Part shown: positions 1 through 9,348 of the stretch, piece by piece
Layout of the letters: the number at the start of each line of letters is the position of its first letter
How positions within the stretch are numbered: the first letter of the stretch is position 1
NCBI GenBank assembly: GCA_016706275.1
Contig: JADJJY010000001.1
Coordinates: forward strand, 248,001-312,000
Origin: Chloracidobacterium sp.
Lineage (GTDB): Bacteria; Acidobacteriota; Blastocatellia; Pyrinomonadales; Pyrinomonadaceae
Direction of reading: 5' to 3'
Length of the DNA: 64,000 bases
Notes under the pieces: model-generated
What the model was told of the DNA's origin: nothing
Databases searched by the model: none
The model's input: the letters and a program-made list of their open reading frames with translations, nothing else
Program-made: the position numbers and the translations under genes

Positions 1-467
1 TCCATGCCGTAGTGTTTCTCGGTCTTTTCATATTTCATCCCGCATTTTTCCATTATGCGCCACGAGCCGGTATTGGCCGGATCGGCGACGGCAACTATGC
101 GTTCGAGTCCGGCGGTCTCGAAACCATATTTGAGCCACTCCATTGCACATTCGTAGCCAAACCCCTGCCGCCAATATTTTTCAGCGAGATTATAGCCAAC
201 CTCGATCTCACCCGTTTCCTCAAGCGGTTGCAAGCCGCTGGTGCCGATCATCTCGCCCGTCGATTTGAGCGTCATCGTGCAAAAGCCAAAGCCATATTTA
301 TCGTGGCATTCGATATAAATAGGCAACCGCTTTGTCAGAGCATCGGCATTTTGCATCGCGGGGCCGCCCAAATATCGGTTGACCGCGTCGGGTGCGCGCA
401 TCTGGATCAGCCACGGCAGGTCATCGGGGGTTATTTTGCTGATAATGAGTCGCTCAGTTTCAAGCAT
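1..467 (-). CDS. GNAT N-acetyltransferase, RimJ/RimL type (3' end off the left edge)
   Basis: Read on the minus strand from the ATG at 467, the frame stays open to base 1, so the C-terminus is missing. The protein begins MLETERLIISKITPDD, typical of the RimJ/RimL-like acetyltransferase branch. Further on it has the EVGYNLAEKYWRQGFGYE segment, which corresponds to the acetyl-CoA-binding motif A, and then NTGSWRIMEKCGMKYE, the usual C-terminal motif of this family. Such enzymes move an acetyl group from acetyl-CoA to an amine, but the substrate cannot be read from the sequence. The start lies 6 bases beyond the pdxH stop, so it is probably the distal gene of a DUF1015-pdxH-GNAT operon. Family confidence is high; specificity is unknown. 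Confidence 0.85.
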   Translation of the reverse strand, partial: MLETERLIISKITPDDLPWLIQMRAPDAVNRYLGGPAMQNADALTKRLPIYIECHDKYGFGFCTMTLKSTGEMIGTSGLQPLEETGEIEVGYNLAEKYWRQGFGYECAMEWLKYGFETAGLERIVAVADPANTGSWRIMEKCGMKYEKTEKHYGM

Positions 468-473
468 CTTGAG

Positions 474-1118
474 TTATGGGGAAAGCCTTGATATTTCCCA
501 TTTGTGATCATTGAGTGTGTAGCAAATACGGTCGTGAAGACGGCTTTCTCTTCCCTGCCAGAATTCAAACCGATCGGGAATAACACGGAAACCACCCCAA
601 TGCTCGGGTCTCGGGACGTTGCCGCTCGCATATTGTAAAAGCAATTTGGCCACCTTGGTCATGATCACCGTCCTCGAGTCGATCTTTTCACTTTGGTTCG
701 AAGCCCAGGCACCAACCCGGCTTGTGAACGGACGCGACTGAAAATATTCGTCCGATTCCTCCGCAGTAACACGTATCACGCTGCCTGAAATATTAACTTG
801 CCTTTGTAGATCGGCCCAAAAGAAATGCAGAGCAGCGTGCGGATTCTCCGCTAGTTCTCGTCCCTTCCTACTGGCATAATTTGTGAAAAAGACAAACCCT
901 TCCTTGTCAAACCCTTTCAGTAACACCACACGTGCGGACGGCTTCCCGTCAGCGCTTGCGGTTGAAAGCATCATAGCTGTCGGCTCAACTATCTCAGCCT
1001 TAATGACGTCATCCATCCAATGAGCAAATTGCTCGAATGGATCAGATGCGATAGACGATCTGCTCAACTTGCTCCGAGAATATTCTTGCCTAAGTCCTGC
1101 TAGATTGGTATTTATCAT
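474..1118 (-). CDS. pdxH: Pyridoxamine/pyridoxine 5'-phosphate oxidase
   Basis: This 214-residue protein matches PdxH in length and layout. The enzyme is an FMN-dependent cytosolic homodimer that oxidises PNP or PMP to pyridoxal 5'-phosphate, the last step of vitamin B6 biosynthesis and salvage. Visible hallmarks are PSARVVLLKGFD and GFVFFTNYASRKG (FMN phosphate and substrate site), ALHFFWADLQRQVNISG, SRVGAWASNQSE, and the C-terminal PDRFEFWQGRESRLHDR ending in RLSP. The start 5 bases after the DUF1015 stop, and the 6-base gap to the downstream GNAT gene, indicate co-transcription. No pdxA or pdxJ is in the window, so it may serve salvage or a pathway encoded elsewhere. The window also holds a PLP-homeostasis protein (YggS) and a PLP enzyme (cysteine desulfurase). 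Confidence 0.95.
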   Translation of the reverse strand: MINTNLAGLRQEYSRSKLSRSSIASDPFEQFAHWMDDVIKAEIVEPTAMMLSTASADGKPSARVVLLKGFDKEGFVFFTNYASRKGRELAENPHAALHFFWADLQRQVNISGSVIRVTAEESDEYFQSRPFTSRVGAWASNQSEKIDSRTVIMTKVAKLLLQYASGNVPRPEHWGGFRVIPDRFEFWQGRESRLHDRICYTLNDHKWEISRLSP

Positions 1119-1123
1119 AGTGC

Positions 1124-2350
1124 TTAGATCTTATGCACCAGCAAACCGTCTTTTAGCTTTGGCTCAAACCACGTCGATTTTGGCGGCATTATTTCGCCCA
1201 TATCCGACACCGCAAATAAGTCATCCATCGTTGTCGGATACATCGAAAATGCCACTTTTACCGTGCCCCCGTCAACCAAACGCACAAGCTCGTCAGTGCC
1301 GCGTGCCCCACCAACAAAACCTATTCGCTGATCGGTCCGTGCATCGTGAATACCAAGTATGGGTTCGAGAAGATGATGTTGGAGTATGCTGACATCCAGG
1401 CGTTCGATCGGGTCACGGTCAGTCTCTTCGCAATGCGTATAACTCAGCGTCCGCCAAACGCCGTCCATATACATACAGACATCGCCGTGGCGTTGCGGCA
1501 CTTTTTGGCCGGTATCCGCGACCGTGAACTCACCTTGAATTTTTTCGAGAAACTCGTCGCTGGTCAGGCCATTGAGGTCTTCAACGACTCGATTGTACGG
1601 TAATATCCGCAGGTCCTCGGCAGGGTACATTCCGGCAACGACAAAGTTATAATCTTCCTGTCCGGTATGTGTAGAATTGTCGGCACGCATTTTTTCGCGA
1701 GCCAAACGCGCGCTTTCCGCTCGATGATGGCCGTCAGCGATGTATAGATCAGGGACTCCTGTAAAAGCCGCCGCCCAGTCGGCAGTATTCTCGGCACGCC
1801 AAACCCGCTGTAAAACACCCGCCGGACACTCAAATTCATATAGCGGTTTATTGGCCGTTGCATTTGCAAACAGGCCTGTTATACGATCTGTCCCGCGAAA
1901 CGCCAAAAAGATAAGCCCTGTTTGAGCCTTTACTGCGAGCATGTGTCCAGTACGATCCTCAACCTTGTCAGGTCTGACCTTTTCATGCTTTTTAACATGA
2001 CCAGCCTCATAATCATCGATCGAAACACAGCCTACGAGTCCCGTCTGGGTGTGGCTTTTCGCGACCAGTTGATAGACGTAAAACACTCTGTCAGGGTCGC
2101 TGACGAGAATACCGTCTTTAATAAACTGTTCCAGATTTTGTCGCGCACGCTCAAAAACAACGTCGGCCTCAGGCTTCGAACCCTCTGGAAATTCGCCCTC
2201 GGCACGCGTCACGCGCAAAAAACTTAATGGATTGCTCTCTATGTACCCACGAACCTCTGATTCGTACACGACATCATACGGCACACACGCTACTTTCTTT
2301 GCCTTGTCCGCAACGGGCCGCAAAGCTCTGAACGGCTTGATAATTGCCAA
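1124..2350 (-). CDS. DUF1015 family protein
   Basis: The 408-residue product starts MAIIKPFRALRPVADKA and continues VACVPYDVVYESEVRGY, the standard N-terminus of the DUF1015 family (Pfam PF06245). Other conserved segments are YVYQLVAKSHTQTGLVGCV, HEKVRPDKVEDRTGHM and LYIADGHHRAESARLAREK. The GHHR stretch suggests a metal or phosphate site, but no reaction is firmly established for the family. Homologues are cytosolic and often sit beside serine-biosynthesis genes; here the neighbour is pdxH, 5 bases downstream. It is probably the first gene of a three-gene operon. Length is normal and no break is visible. The family call is strong; function remains unknown. Confidence 0.85.
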   Translation of the reverse strand: MAIIKPFRALRPVADKAKKVACVPYDVVYESEVRGYIESNPLSFLRVTRAEGEFPEGSKPEADVVFERARQNLEQFIKDGILVSDPDRVFYVYQLVAKSHTQTGLVGCVSIDDYEAGHVKKHEKVRPDKVEDRTGHMLAVKAQTGLIFLAFRGTDRITGLFANATANKPLYEFECPAGVLQRVWRAENTADWAAAFTGVPDLYIADGHHRAESARLAREKMRADNSTHTGQEDYNFVVAGMYPAEDLRILPYNRVVEDLNGLTSDEFLEKIQGEFTVADTGQKVPQRHGDVCMYMDGVWRTLSYTHCEETDRDPIERLDVSILQHHLLEPILGIHDARTDQRIGFVGGARGTDELVRLVDGGTVKVAFSMYPTTMDDLFAVSDMGEIMPPKSTWFEPKLKDGLLVHKI

Positions 2351-2372
2351 AACTTTTTACTCCTAAAACTAA

Positions 2373-2867
2373 CTACGGTGTCGGCGTTGTGGTGCCGTTG
2401 ATAAGGTCATCCATCTGCTTGTTTTTGTCTTCAACGTCCTTCATCATCTGGTCGGCGTAGCCTTGCTTGTCGATCTTCCAAACGCCGTCCTCACGGATAA
2501 AAGGCATCGTTTCCCACGTGCTGCCGTTCTTGAATTGCAGCGTCGCCTTGTCGCCATCGATCTTTTCGTCCTTGTAATCGACAGCTTTTTGGCTCTCGCC
2601 GATCAGGCTCTCGCGTTTGATGATCTCATCGACGGTCACGCCCTGGGCTTTGGCCTGCTGCTCGTGCATTTTGAGGGTGGCGTTCGAGAGCAGAACCTTC
2701 ATCGCTTTGGTATCTTTTTGCCTGATCGCCTTGATATAGGTCTTAAACGTCTCGACCGGCGTTGCTGACGGCCGTTCGCCACACGCAAGCAACAGTCCCG
2801 CCGCCAAAAAGACGACCATAATTCTTGACCAAATACCCAATTTGCCGATACCTTTTACCAAACGCAT
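2373..2867 (-). CDS. Putative lipoprotein with NTF2-like (DUF4878-type) domain
   Basis: I place the start at the ATG at 2867. An upstream in-frame TTG at 2894 is less likely because it would overlap the neighbouring gene's control region. From 2867 the product has 164 residues: a basic n-region, a hydrophobic core and a lipobox ending LLLAC, so Cys-29 would be lipidated by Lgt and the signal cut by LspA (both encoded near 39-40 kb). The mature part, TPVETFKTYIKAIRQKD with downstream ATLQFKNG and DGVWKIDKQGYA, resembles the NTF2-like DUF4878 fold found in small lipoproteins. It ends in a Thr/Pro-rich tail. The gene is divergent from the pterin dehydratase gene, leaving only about 42 bases for both promoters. 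Confidence 0.7.
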   Translation of the reverse strand: MRLVKGIGKLGIWSRIMVVFLAAGLLLACGERPSATPVETFKTYIKAIRQKDTKAMKVLLSNATLKMHEQQAKAQGVTVDEIIKRESLIGESQKAVDYKDEKIDGDKATLQFKNGSTWETMPFIREDGVWKIDKQGYADQMMKDVEDKNKQMDDLINGTTTPTP

Positions 2868-2909
2868 AAAAATAATAAGTATAGCGTAAATCAAAGGAGC
2901 AAAAAACGA

Positions 2910-3200
2910 ATGGAACGCAAAATACTGGGCGCCGCTGAGATCGATCAGGCTCTTTTGAATTTAGACGGCTGGAGAACCGATGACGGCCATCTAAAACGGC
3001 GTTTTGAGTTCGCAAACTTTGCCGAGAGCCTTGCTTTTGTTAACCAAGTCGGCGAACTCGCCGAGGCCGCCGACCATCACCCGGATATCACGTTTGGCTG
3101 GGGATACGCCGAACTTGCGATCACCACCCACGACCGTGGCGGTGTCACGGACGTTGACGTTGCTTTAGCAAGACAAATAAACAAAAACTATGTGCCGTAA
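2910..3200 (+). CDS. 4a-hydroxytetrahydrobiopterin dehydratase (PCD/DCoH family)
   Basis: This 96-residue protein has the pterin-4a-carbinolamine dehydratase signature: EAADHHPDITFGWG, then LAITTHDRGGVTDVD. The HHP pair, the following aromatic residue and the later His and Asp match the family active site. The enzyme dehydrates 4a-hydroxy-tetrahydropterin, recycling the cofactor of aromatic amino acid hydroxylases; many bacterial homologues lack a nearby hydroxylase, as here. A good ribosome-binding site, AAGGAG at 2893-2898, fixes the start. The 3' end overlaps the DUF2277 gene by 11 bases, so the two are translationally coupled. The symbol phhB would imply a phenylalanine hydroxylase partner that I do not see. 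Confidence 0.9.
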   Translation: MERKILGAAEIDQALLNLDGWRTDDGHLKRRFEFANFAESLAFVNQVGELAEAADHHPDITFGWGYAELAITTHDRGGVTDVDVALARQINKNYVP

Positions 3201-3459
3201 TATCAAAACTCTTTTCAATTTTGATCCGCCCGCAACGACAGATGAGGTTCATGCTTCATCCATTCAGTTCGTCAGAAAGCTTTCAGGATTTAGTAAGCCG
3301 TCTAAAGCAAACGAAGCCGCTTTCAACCTCGCCATCGAACGCGTCGCCGCCGCCGCTCAAGAGATGCTCAACACTCTCGTCACAAACGCCCCGCCGCGTG
3401 ACCGCGAGGTCGAGGCGGCCCGTGCGAAAGAGCGTGCAGCAATACGATTTGGAGCTTAA
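3190..3459 (+). CDS. DUF2277 family protein
   Basis: The 89-residue product begins MCRNIKTLFNFDPPATTDEV and ends PPRDREVEAARAKERAAIRFGA-like, with a central QFVRKLSGFSKPSKANE. These are the fixed features of DUF2277 (PF10041), small cytosolic proteins with no established role. Its start lies inside the last 11 bases of the pterin dehydratase gene, which favours coupled translation, and the VOC-family gene follows 3 bases after its stop. It is the second gene of a four-gene rightward cluster. The family assignment is secure and the function unknown. Confidence 0.85.
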   Translation: MCRNIKTLFNFDPPATTDEVHASSIQFVRKLSGFSKPSKANEAAFNLAIERVAAAAQEMLNTLVTNAPPRDREVEAARAKERAAIRFGA

Positions 3460-3462
3460 CCA

Positions 3463-3831
3463 ATGGAACGAAAAGTAGTACACACCCGCCACGTCCTTGC
3501 CGTCAAAGACCTCGCTGTCGAGGCCGCGTATTACAAGGACAAACTTGGCTTTGACCTTGATTTCACTGCTCCCGGCTGGGAGTTTTTGTCGTTTGGCGAA
3601 TTCAAGCTGATGCTCGGCGAGTGCTCCGACGAAATGACGGCTGAGGCGACCGGTAACCATTCGTGGTTCGCTCATGCTTTGGTAGAAAATGTGGATGAGG
3701 TGTACGAGGAATTTGTTTCGCGTGGTGCCGTGATCTTGTCCCGTATTGGAAATAAACCATGGGGCATCCGCGAATTTAGCGTTGTCACGCCCGACGGACA
3801 CAGGATAAGTTTCGGGCAGTTGATCGAATAA
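3463..3831 (+). CDS. VOC superfamily protein (glyoxalase/bleomycin-resistance fold)
   Basis: The 122-residue protein has the paired beta-alpha-beta-beta-beta layout of the vicinal-oxygen-chelate superfamily. The first half contains TRHVLAVKDLAVEAAYYKD and KLGFDLDF; the second contains HALVENVDEVYEEFVSRGA and PWGIREFSVVTPDGHRI. A His early in the first half and the Glu/His near REFSVVTPDGH are candidate metal ligands. Members include dioxygenases, glyoxalase I and antibiotic-sequestering proteins, and nothing here fixes which. It follows DUF2277 by 3 bases, so it belongs to the same transcript. Confidence 0.8.
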   Translation: MERKVVHTRHVLAVKDLAVEAAYYKDKLGFDLDFTAPGWEFLSFGEFKLMLGECSDEMTAEATGNHSWFAHALVENVDEVYEEFVSRGAVILSRIGNKPWGIREFSVVTPDGHRISFGQLIE

Positions 3832-3842
3832 GGAGCACTGTA

Positions 3843-4073
3843 ATGAGGGAGTTTACTTATTTGGTGCTCGGGTTGGCGTTGATGAGCGGAGGAGTATTCC
3901 TCTTGATTCGCCGACGAAAGCTCTTTAATAAAAATGATCGCGAGGTTGGAGGTTACCAGGACTTTCCGCTCGACCTGCCGAACCACATAAAGATGGCGGG
4001 ATTCGGCCTCGTGCTACTCGGTTGCGGGAGTCTATCTATCTACAGAGCAATCGTCGGATGTTTCGCTTTTTAG
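3843..4073 (+). CDS. Small two-helix membrane protein, unknown
   Basis: The 76-residue product has two hydrophobic segments, about residues 5-22 (YLVLGLALMSGGVFLLI) and 50-68 (MAGFGLVLLGCGSLSIY). A charged linker beginning RRRKLFNKNDRE separates them. The positive cluster straight after the first helix suggests the loop is cytoplasmic. No family is recognised. It follows the VOC gene by 11 bases, with GGAG upstream of the ATG, and ends one base before the convergent yebC stop. It is probably the last gene of the pterin dehydratase operon. Confidence 0.6.
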   Translation: MREFTYLVLGLALMSGGVFLLIRRRKLFNKNDREVGGYQDFPLDLPNHIKMAGFGLVLLGCGSLSIYRAIVGCFAF

Positions 4074-4074
4074 A

Positions 4075-4815
<741 letters not shown>

Positions 4816-4900
4816 GTGCTAAAAACCTTTGTTTTGTTGAATTAAATTTGAATAAACGAATATATCACGCCCGATTTTACCGTGCAAAATGCCGATGCCG

Positions 4901-5290
4901 TTAGCTCCATTGCACCTCGCGGATCTGGCGCTCGTCACGCAGGATATTATGTATCAGATCACAGAGCCTTGAGCGTGACGGCGAGTCCTTAGATCCAAAC
5001 GAACGCCAGCTACGCGGTTTGTCGATCGTGATCTGCCAGTGAGCGTAATCGGAACCCGCCGACCCGTCAACCAACCCAAACTCGAGAACAAATTTTTCAC
5101 CACCGTCCGTAACGGATTCCGACCAGCCATCGGCGTTCCGCACCGGTACACTAAAAACATAATCGCTGCCATCCGATTTTTTTGCTACCCAAAGAGCTAG
5201 GTCTTCGCCAAAGTGATGGTCGTTGGGCACTGGTGGTGATAATTCTGCCGTATCGAACAAACCTGACATGAACGAGATCTGATTTTTCAT
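4901..5290 (-). CDS. Hypothetical protein
   Basis: I do not recognise this 129-residue protein. It has no signal peptide or membrane segment and looks like a small beta-rich cytosolic domain (YVFSVPVRNADGW, KFVLEFGLVDGSAGSDY, HWQITIDKPRSW). Its start overlaps the DUF167 stop by four bases (ATGA), so the two are translated together. Codon use matches the neighbours, which supports a real gene. Confidence 0.6.
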   Translation of the reverse strand: MKNQISFMSGLFDTAELSPPVPNDHHFGEDLALWVAKKSDGSDYVFSVPVRNADGWSESVTDGGEKFVLEFGLVDGSAGSDYAHWQITIDKPRSWRSFGSKDSPSRSRLCDLIHNILRDERQIREVQWS

Positions 5291-5574
5291 CTTATTTTTT
5301 CCTCAAAACTCGATTTTGACAGGTTTTCGATCTTAATTCTTTTATTTTTCGAAGTTTCGCCGCTAAGAATGAAAATGTCGCTTTTCGAAACACCAAAAGT
5401 TTTTGCGAGAAATCGAACGATCTCAACATTTGCGGCCCCATCGACCGGCGGTGCTGAGATCCTGATCTTTAACGCTCCATCGTGAATGCCGACGATCTCA
5501 CTTTTCGAAGCACGCGTAATGACCCGAACATTAATGATCACAGCTTCTTCGTGTTCGGACTTATGGATGGACAT
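5287..5574 (-). CDS. yggU: DUF167 / YggU family protein
   Basis: The conserved core VRVITRASKSEIVG, then LKIRISAPPVDGAANVEIVRFLAKTFG and the SGETSKNKRIKI ending identify the DUF167/YggU family, small cytosolic proteins of unknown function. I chose the ATG at 5574 (95 residues), which matches the usual family length; an in-frame ATG at 5604 would add ten residues with no family support. The gene is coupled to the hypothetical gene downstream by an ATGA overlap. In many bacteria yggS, yggT and yggU are adjacent. Here yggU is parted from yggS-yggT by an opposite-strand gene (5663-8740). Confidence 0.8.
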   Translation of the reverse strand: MSIHKSEHEEAVIINVRVITRASKSEIVGIHDGALKIRISAPPVDGAANVEIVRFLAKTFGVSKSDIFILSGETSKNKRIKIENLSKSSFEEKIR

Positions 5575-5662
5575 GCGGCGATGGAATATATATCCGCGTA
5601 ACACGGATTTTGTTGATTTACGATATCATAACTGTCAAATCTATCAGTTACGGAGTTTAACA

Positions 5663-8600
5663 ATGTCGCGAATCAGAAAATTTCGGTCGGTCATCACATT
5701 TGGGTTAGGTTTTGTTGCGATCGTAATTGCGACCTATCTAGTAACCAGCAGATCGGCAGCTAAGGTAGAAACGATTCCCGTACCTTTCGCTGACCAAAAT
5801 TTTACGACGCCGGCCGGCAAACTTATTCTTGATGCCGCAACGGGAGTTCCGGCGGTTGCTCCGTTGACGATGAATCTCGTCAGGACACCGGATCGTAATG
5901 GCCCGGATGGTAAGGGCCGTTATCTGATCGCCGTTAACAGTGGCTATGGCCTTGCGGTCAATTCAAAAAGTAAAGCTCAACAGACACTCTCGGTAATTGA
6001 CCTGAATCTAAAGCCAGAGCCAAAGGTGATACAAAACATCTATTTTCCGTCGCCGCAGAGTGCGAATGTCGGGCTCGTGTTTAATCAAAACGCTAGGGCC
6101 GACGGTACGTTTCAACTTTTTCTCTCGGGCGGCTACGAAAACAAAATATGGATCCTAGATTTTAACCCTGCATCCGCAACGCCGATCGCTCCGGGAAACA
6201 AGCCCGATACCAGATTCGAAGCTCCCTTCATCGACGTCACCGCATTTGCCGAAAATGCCCCTTCGCCAAATTACAACGGCAATGTCGCAGCCGTTTACCC
6301 GACGGGCCTCGGCCTTAGTCCGGATGGCGAAACGCTCTTTATTGCGAATAACCTAGGCGACACGCTCGGGATAGTCTCGGACATTCGCAACTCGCGGAGA
6401 TTGCAGCGCTTCGATCTTCACCGAACCGGCTCGACGCAAATGCTCTATCCGTATGACGTAAAGCTGCTGACCAAGGGTAAAGCGGTTACGAAAACATATT
6501 TGTCACTTTGGGGCGATGGCTCGATAGCTGTCGTCAATAAGACTCAACGAAATAAGATCACCCATATCAACGTCGACAGGCATCCGACCGCGATGGTCCT
6601 AAACGGTCAACAAACCCGCCTGTACGTTGTAAATTCAAACGCCGATAGCGTCACGGTGATCGATACGGCCAGCGACAAAGTGATCGAAACGATCAAAGTA
6701 AAACTCGCCGAGGCCGAATTGGTCGGAGCCAGCCCCGAAGGCCTTGCACTTAGCGAGGACGAACAAACGCTGTACGTCGCCAATGCCCATGCAAATGCCG
6801 TCGCCGCGATCAGCCTGGCAAAGTACCCATCGAAGAAAGAGCCTTCAAAGTTATTGGGATTTATCCCGACGGGAAATTATGCATCGGCCGTCGCGGTGGT
6901 TGGAAAACAGCTCTTTATTGCAAACGGAAAGGGCACCGGTGCAGAAAATTCGTCTCACTTTAGTAACAACACCGGGCTCTACCCAAACATGCCGAATGAG
7001 CAGTTTCCGGCAGGCGGTTATAACAGGCGTGGTATGTACAGCGGTGTGATCGTCTCGGGGAATATCAGCATGGTTGCGGCGCCCGACGAACCGCAACTGT
7101 TTTCCTATACCCAGGCGGTAATGCGAAACAACGGTTTGATCGGCCGCGAGAAGCGAAGGATCTTTGGGGGCGGTAAATCGCCGTTCAAGCATGTGATCTA
7201 TGTCATTCGCGAGAATCGCACATACGACCAGGTTTTTGGCGACCTGCAATCAAGCGGCGACGGCCGAAAGGCTGATGGCGACGCATCGGTCGCGATATTT
7301 GGATCAGGTGACGCCGCAAGATCACCGACCGGAGCTAAACAGGACATTACGCCAAATGCGAGAGCCCTTGCAATGCGTTTTGGGCTTCTCGATCGATTTT
7401 TTGTAAATGCTGAGGCGAGCCCCGACGGCCACAATTGGTCGACAGCGGCGTTCTCAAACGATTACATAGATAAAGCATTTCGTTGGAATTATTCGGGCCG
7501 CGGCCGGACATATGATTACGAAGGTTTTAATCGTCTTCCGTCGTATGATCCGCCAGCCGGCCAACCGCCGGTAGCATTGCCGTCGGTTTTTGATCTGCCG
7601 GCAACCGAGCAGGATATTGCGAAATTTCTTAAAGGATACGTTCCGTACCTGAGCGGCAACCGCGACATCGGCGAGCCTGAAACCCTATATCTCTGGGACG
7701 CCGCCAAACGGGCCGGGCTGACTTATAGGAACTATGGCGAATTTGTGGCGACGGTTTCCGCTGAGGACGTCAAAGAGGTCAACACCCGCAAGCCAAAGAA
7801 ATATCCGGATCTTTCCCCGACCTTGACCGCATTTGCGACGAAAAAATCTCTGGAAGGCAAATACTCGCCGACCGCTCGGAATTACGATATGCTTTCGCCG
7901 GATATCATGACCACCGATACGTACCGGCGGGCACGCGAATCGGCCACGCCGCTTGACCCGGCAATTCTACCTGATCACTCGGACGTGAATTTTCGCGGCA
8001 GTTCGAGATTTGGAGAATGGGAAAAAGAATTTCGCGGTTACGTGGCGAACCAACAGGTCGGCAAGGGTAACACGCTGCCAAATCTCTCGATCGTAAGGAT
8101 CTCGAACGATCACACCGCCGGCCTGAATAAAGGCGTTCCAACGCCGCAGTTCTTTGTAGCCGAAAACGATTATGCGCTCGGGCGCCTCGTAGAAACAGTT
8201 TCGAAAAGCCCGTATTGGAAAGACACCGCGATCTTTGTCGTCGAGGACGACGCACAGGACGGCTCCGATCATGTCGATGCTCATCGCTCGCCTGGATTTG
8301 TCATCTCAGCCTATAACCGTAGCGGCGCTCTCGTACACGAATTTCACAACACCGTCAGCCTGATACGGACGCTTGAGATGTGTCTCGGGCTGCCGCCGAT
8401 GAACTTTTTGGACGCTAATGCAACGCCGATCGATATCTTTACGACCACGGCCGATCTGCGGCCTTACACTGCCGTTTTTCCGGTCGTCGCCCTTGATAAC
8501 CTATATCCCCCAGACCGCCCGACGACCGCGATGTTAAAGTACATGAGGCTGACGGACCAGCAGGATCTCGAACACGCCGACATGGCAAACGCCCGCCAAT

Positions 8601-8740
8601 TGAATGAAATAATATGGTTTTCCGTTAAAGGCGACGTTCCGATCCCCGGTATTGCCCGGCTACCTGCGTTTGAACTGATGACTGCCGGCATGAAACCCGA
8701 GGAAAAGATAGAGGTTGACGAAGGAGACGATGACGAATAG
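5663..8740 (+). CDS. YncE-type beta-propeller fused to phosphoesterase (alkaline phosphatase superfamily)
   Basis: I start at the ATG at 5663 because GGAG sits seven bases upstream; the frame stays open to 5486 but that stretch overlaps the divergent yggU. The 1025-residue product has an N-terminal hydrophobic anchor or signal (FRSVITFGLGFVAIVIATYL, about 7-26). A seven-bladed YVTN/YncE-like propeller follows (LGLSPDGETLFIANN, LYVVNSNADSVTVIDTASDK, GLALSEDEQTLYVANAHAN). The C-terminal half is a PF04185-type phosphoesterase: HVIYVIRENRTYDQVFGD, DGHNWSTAAFSND and VEDDAQDGSDHVDAHRSPG, the last carrying likely metal ligands. It should act in the periplasm or outside. The substrate is unknown; homologues include phospholipase-C-like and acid-phosphatase-like enzymes. 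It ends in an acidic tail. Confidence 0.85.
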   Translation: MSRIRKFRSVITFGLGFVAIVIATYLVTSRSAAKVETIPVPFADQNFTTPAGKLILDAATGVPAVAPLTMNLVRTPDRNGPDGKGRYLIAVNSGYGLAVNSKSKAQQTLSVIDLNLKPEPKVIQNIYFPSPQSANVGLVFNQNARADGTFQLFLSGGYENKIWILDFNPASATPIAPGNKPDTRFEAPFIDVTAFAENAPSPNYNGNVAAVYPTGLGLSPDGETLFIANNLGDTLGIVSDIRNSRRLQRFDLHRTGSTQMLYPYDVKLLTKGKAVTKTYLSLWGDGSIAVVNKTQRNKITHINVDRHPTAMVLNGQQTRLYVVNSNADSVTVIDTASDKVIETIKVKLAEAELVGASPEGLALSEDEQTLYVANAHANAVAAISLAKYPSKKEPSKLLGFIPTGNYASAVAVVGKQLFIANGKGTGAENSSHFSNNTGLYPNMPNEQFPAGGYNRRGMYSGVIVSGNISMVAAPDEPQLFSYTQAVMRNNGLIGREKRRIFGGGKSPFKHVIYVIRENRTYDQVFGDLQSSGDGRKADGDASVAIFGSGDAARSPTGAKQDITPNARALAMRFGLLDRFFVNAEASPDGHNWSTAAFSNDYIDKAFRWNYSGRGRTYDYEGFNRLPSYDPPAGQPPVALPSVFDLPATEQDIAKFLKGYVPYLSGNRDIGEPETLYLWDAAKRAGLTYRNYGEFVATVSAEDVKEVNTRKPKKYPDLSPTLTAFATKKSLEGKYSPTARNYDMLSPDIMTTDTYRRARESATPLDPAILPDHSDVNFRGSSRFGEWEKEFRGYVANQQVGKGNTLPNLSIVRISNDHTAGLNKGVPTPQFFVAENDYALGRLVETVSKSPYWKDTAIFVVEDDAQDGSDHVDAHRSPGFVISAYNRSGALVHEFHNTVSLIRTLEMCLGLPPMNFLDANATPIDIFTTTADLRPYTAVFPVVALDNLYPPDRPTTAMLKYMRLTDQQDLEHADMANARQLNEIIWFSVKGDVPIPGIARLPAFELMTAGMKPEEKIEVDEGDDDE

Positions 8741-8751
8741 GGCCGTCTATG

Positions 8752-9345
8752 CTAGTTTCTCACAAATATATTTAGCACGATCGATTGCAAAAATCCGATC
8801 ACCAGCAGCACGAGCATTGCCGAAATATCAAACATACCGATCGGTGGTATCAGCCGTTGTACGGGCCGCATTATCGGATCCGTTACTTTCATTACAAAAC
8901 CGAGAAAGGTCTTGCGGGTAAAGACGAACCACGATGCAATGAACCGAATAAATATGAACAGCACGAGTAGGCTCAGGAGCCCGTACAAAATAAAACCGAT
9001 GACCACCTTTGGACTACCCGTGGCGATCCCGGCGGTAAGGCCGTCGATCACAAAAAATGTGTTGCCGACGATCTGTGTAAAAAAGTAGGTCAAAACGAGC
9101 CCGATAAATATCGTCAGCAGCGGCGCCCATTTTGTATTGATGCCGTACATCGCAAAAAACCGCGCCGCCGGATAGACCCATTTTTCGGTTAGTTTGCGAA
9201 CCTTAAACCCAAACCTGCCGACCTTGCCAAACGGATTTGGATCCGTAAAGTTAAAGATCATCCTGAGCAGCATTAGCCCCAGAAACAGGCCAAAAATGCT
9301 CCAAACAATGATGCTAAATATTGGATAAACTAGAACTGAAAGCAT
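8752..9345 (-). CDS. yggT: YggT family membrane protein (duplicated domain)
   Basis: The 197-residue protein contains four to five hydrophobic helices in two similar halves. Each has an arginine-containing helix and a TDPNPFGKVGR- or TDPIMRPVQRL-type motif, the mark of the YggT domain. E. coli YggT is similar in size and also doubled. The family is linked by genetics to osmotic or ion stress and to cell division, but the mechanism is unknown. It begins four bases after the yggS stop, so the two form an operon. The convergent phosphoesterase gene ends 12 bases from its stop. Confidence 0.85.
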   Translation of the reverse strand: MLSVLVYPIFSIIVWSIFGLFLGLMLLRMIFNFTDPNPFGKVGRFGFKVRKLTEKWVYPAARFFAMYGINTKWAPLLTIFIGLVLTYFFTQIVGNTFFVIDGLTAGIATGSPKVVIGFILYGLLSLLVLFIFIRFIASWFVFTRKTFLGFVMKVTDPIMRPVQRLIPPIGMFDISAMLVLLVIGFLQSIVLNIFVRN

Positions 9346-9348
9346 AAA

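Noticed and set aside
5486..5662. Longer N-terminus for the YncE-phosphoesterase protein
   Set aside because: The upstream in-frame stretch overlaps the divergent yggU coding region and lacks a ribosome-binding site, whereas GGAG precedes the ATG at 5663.
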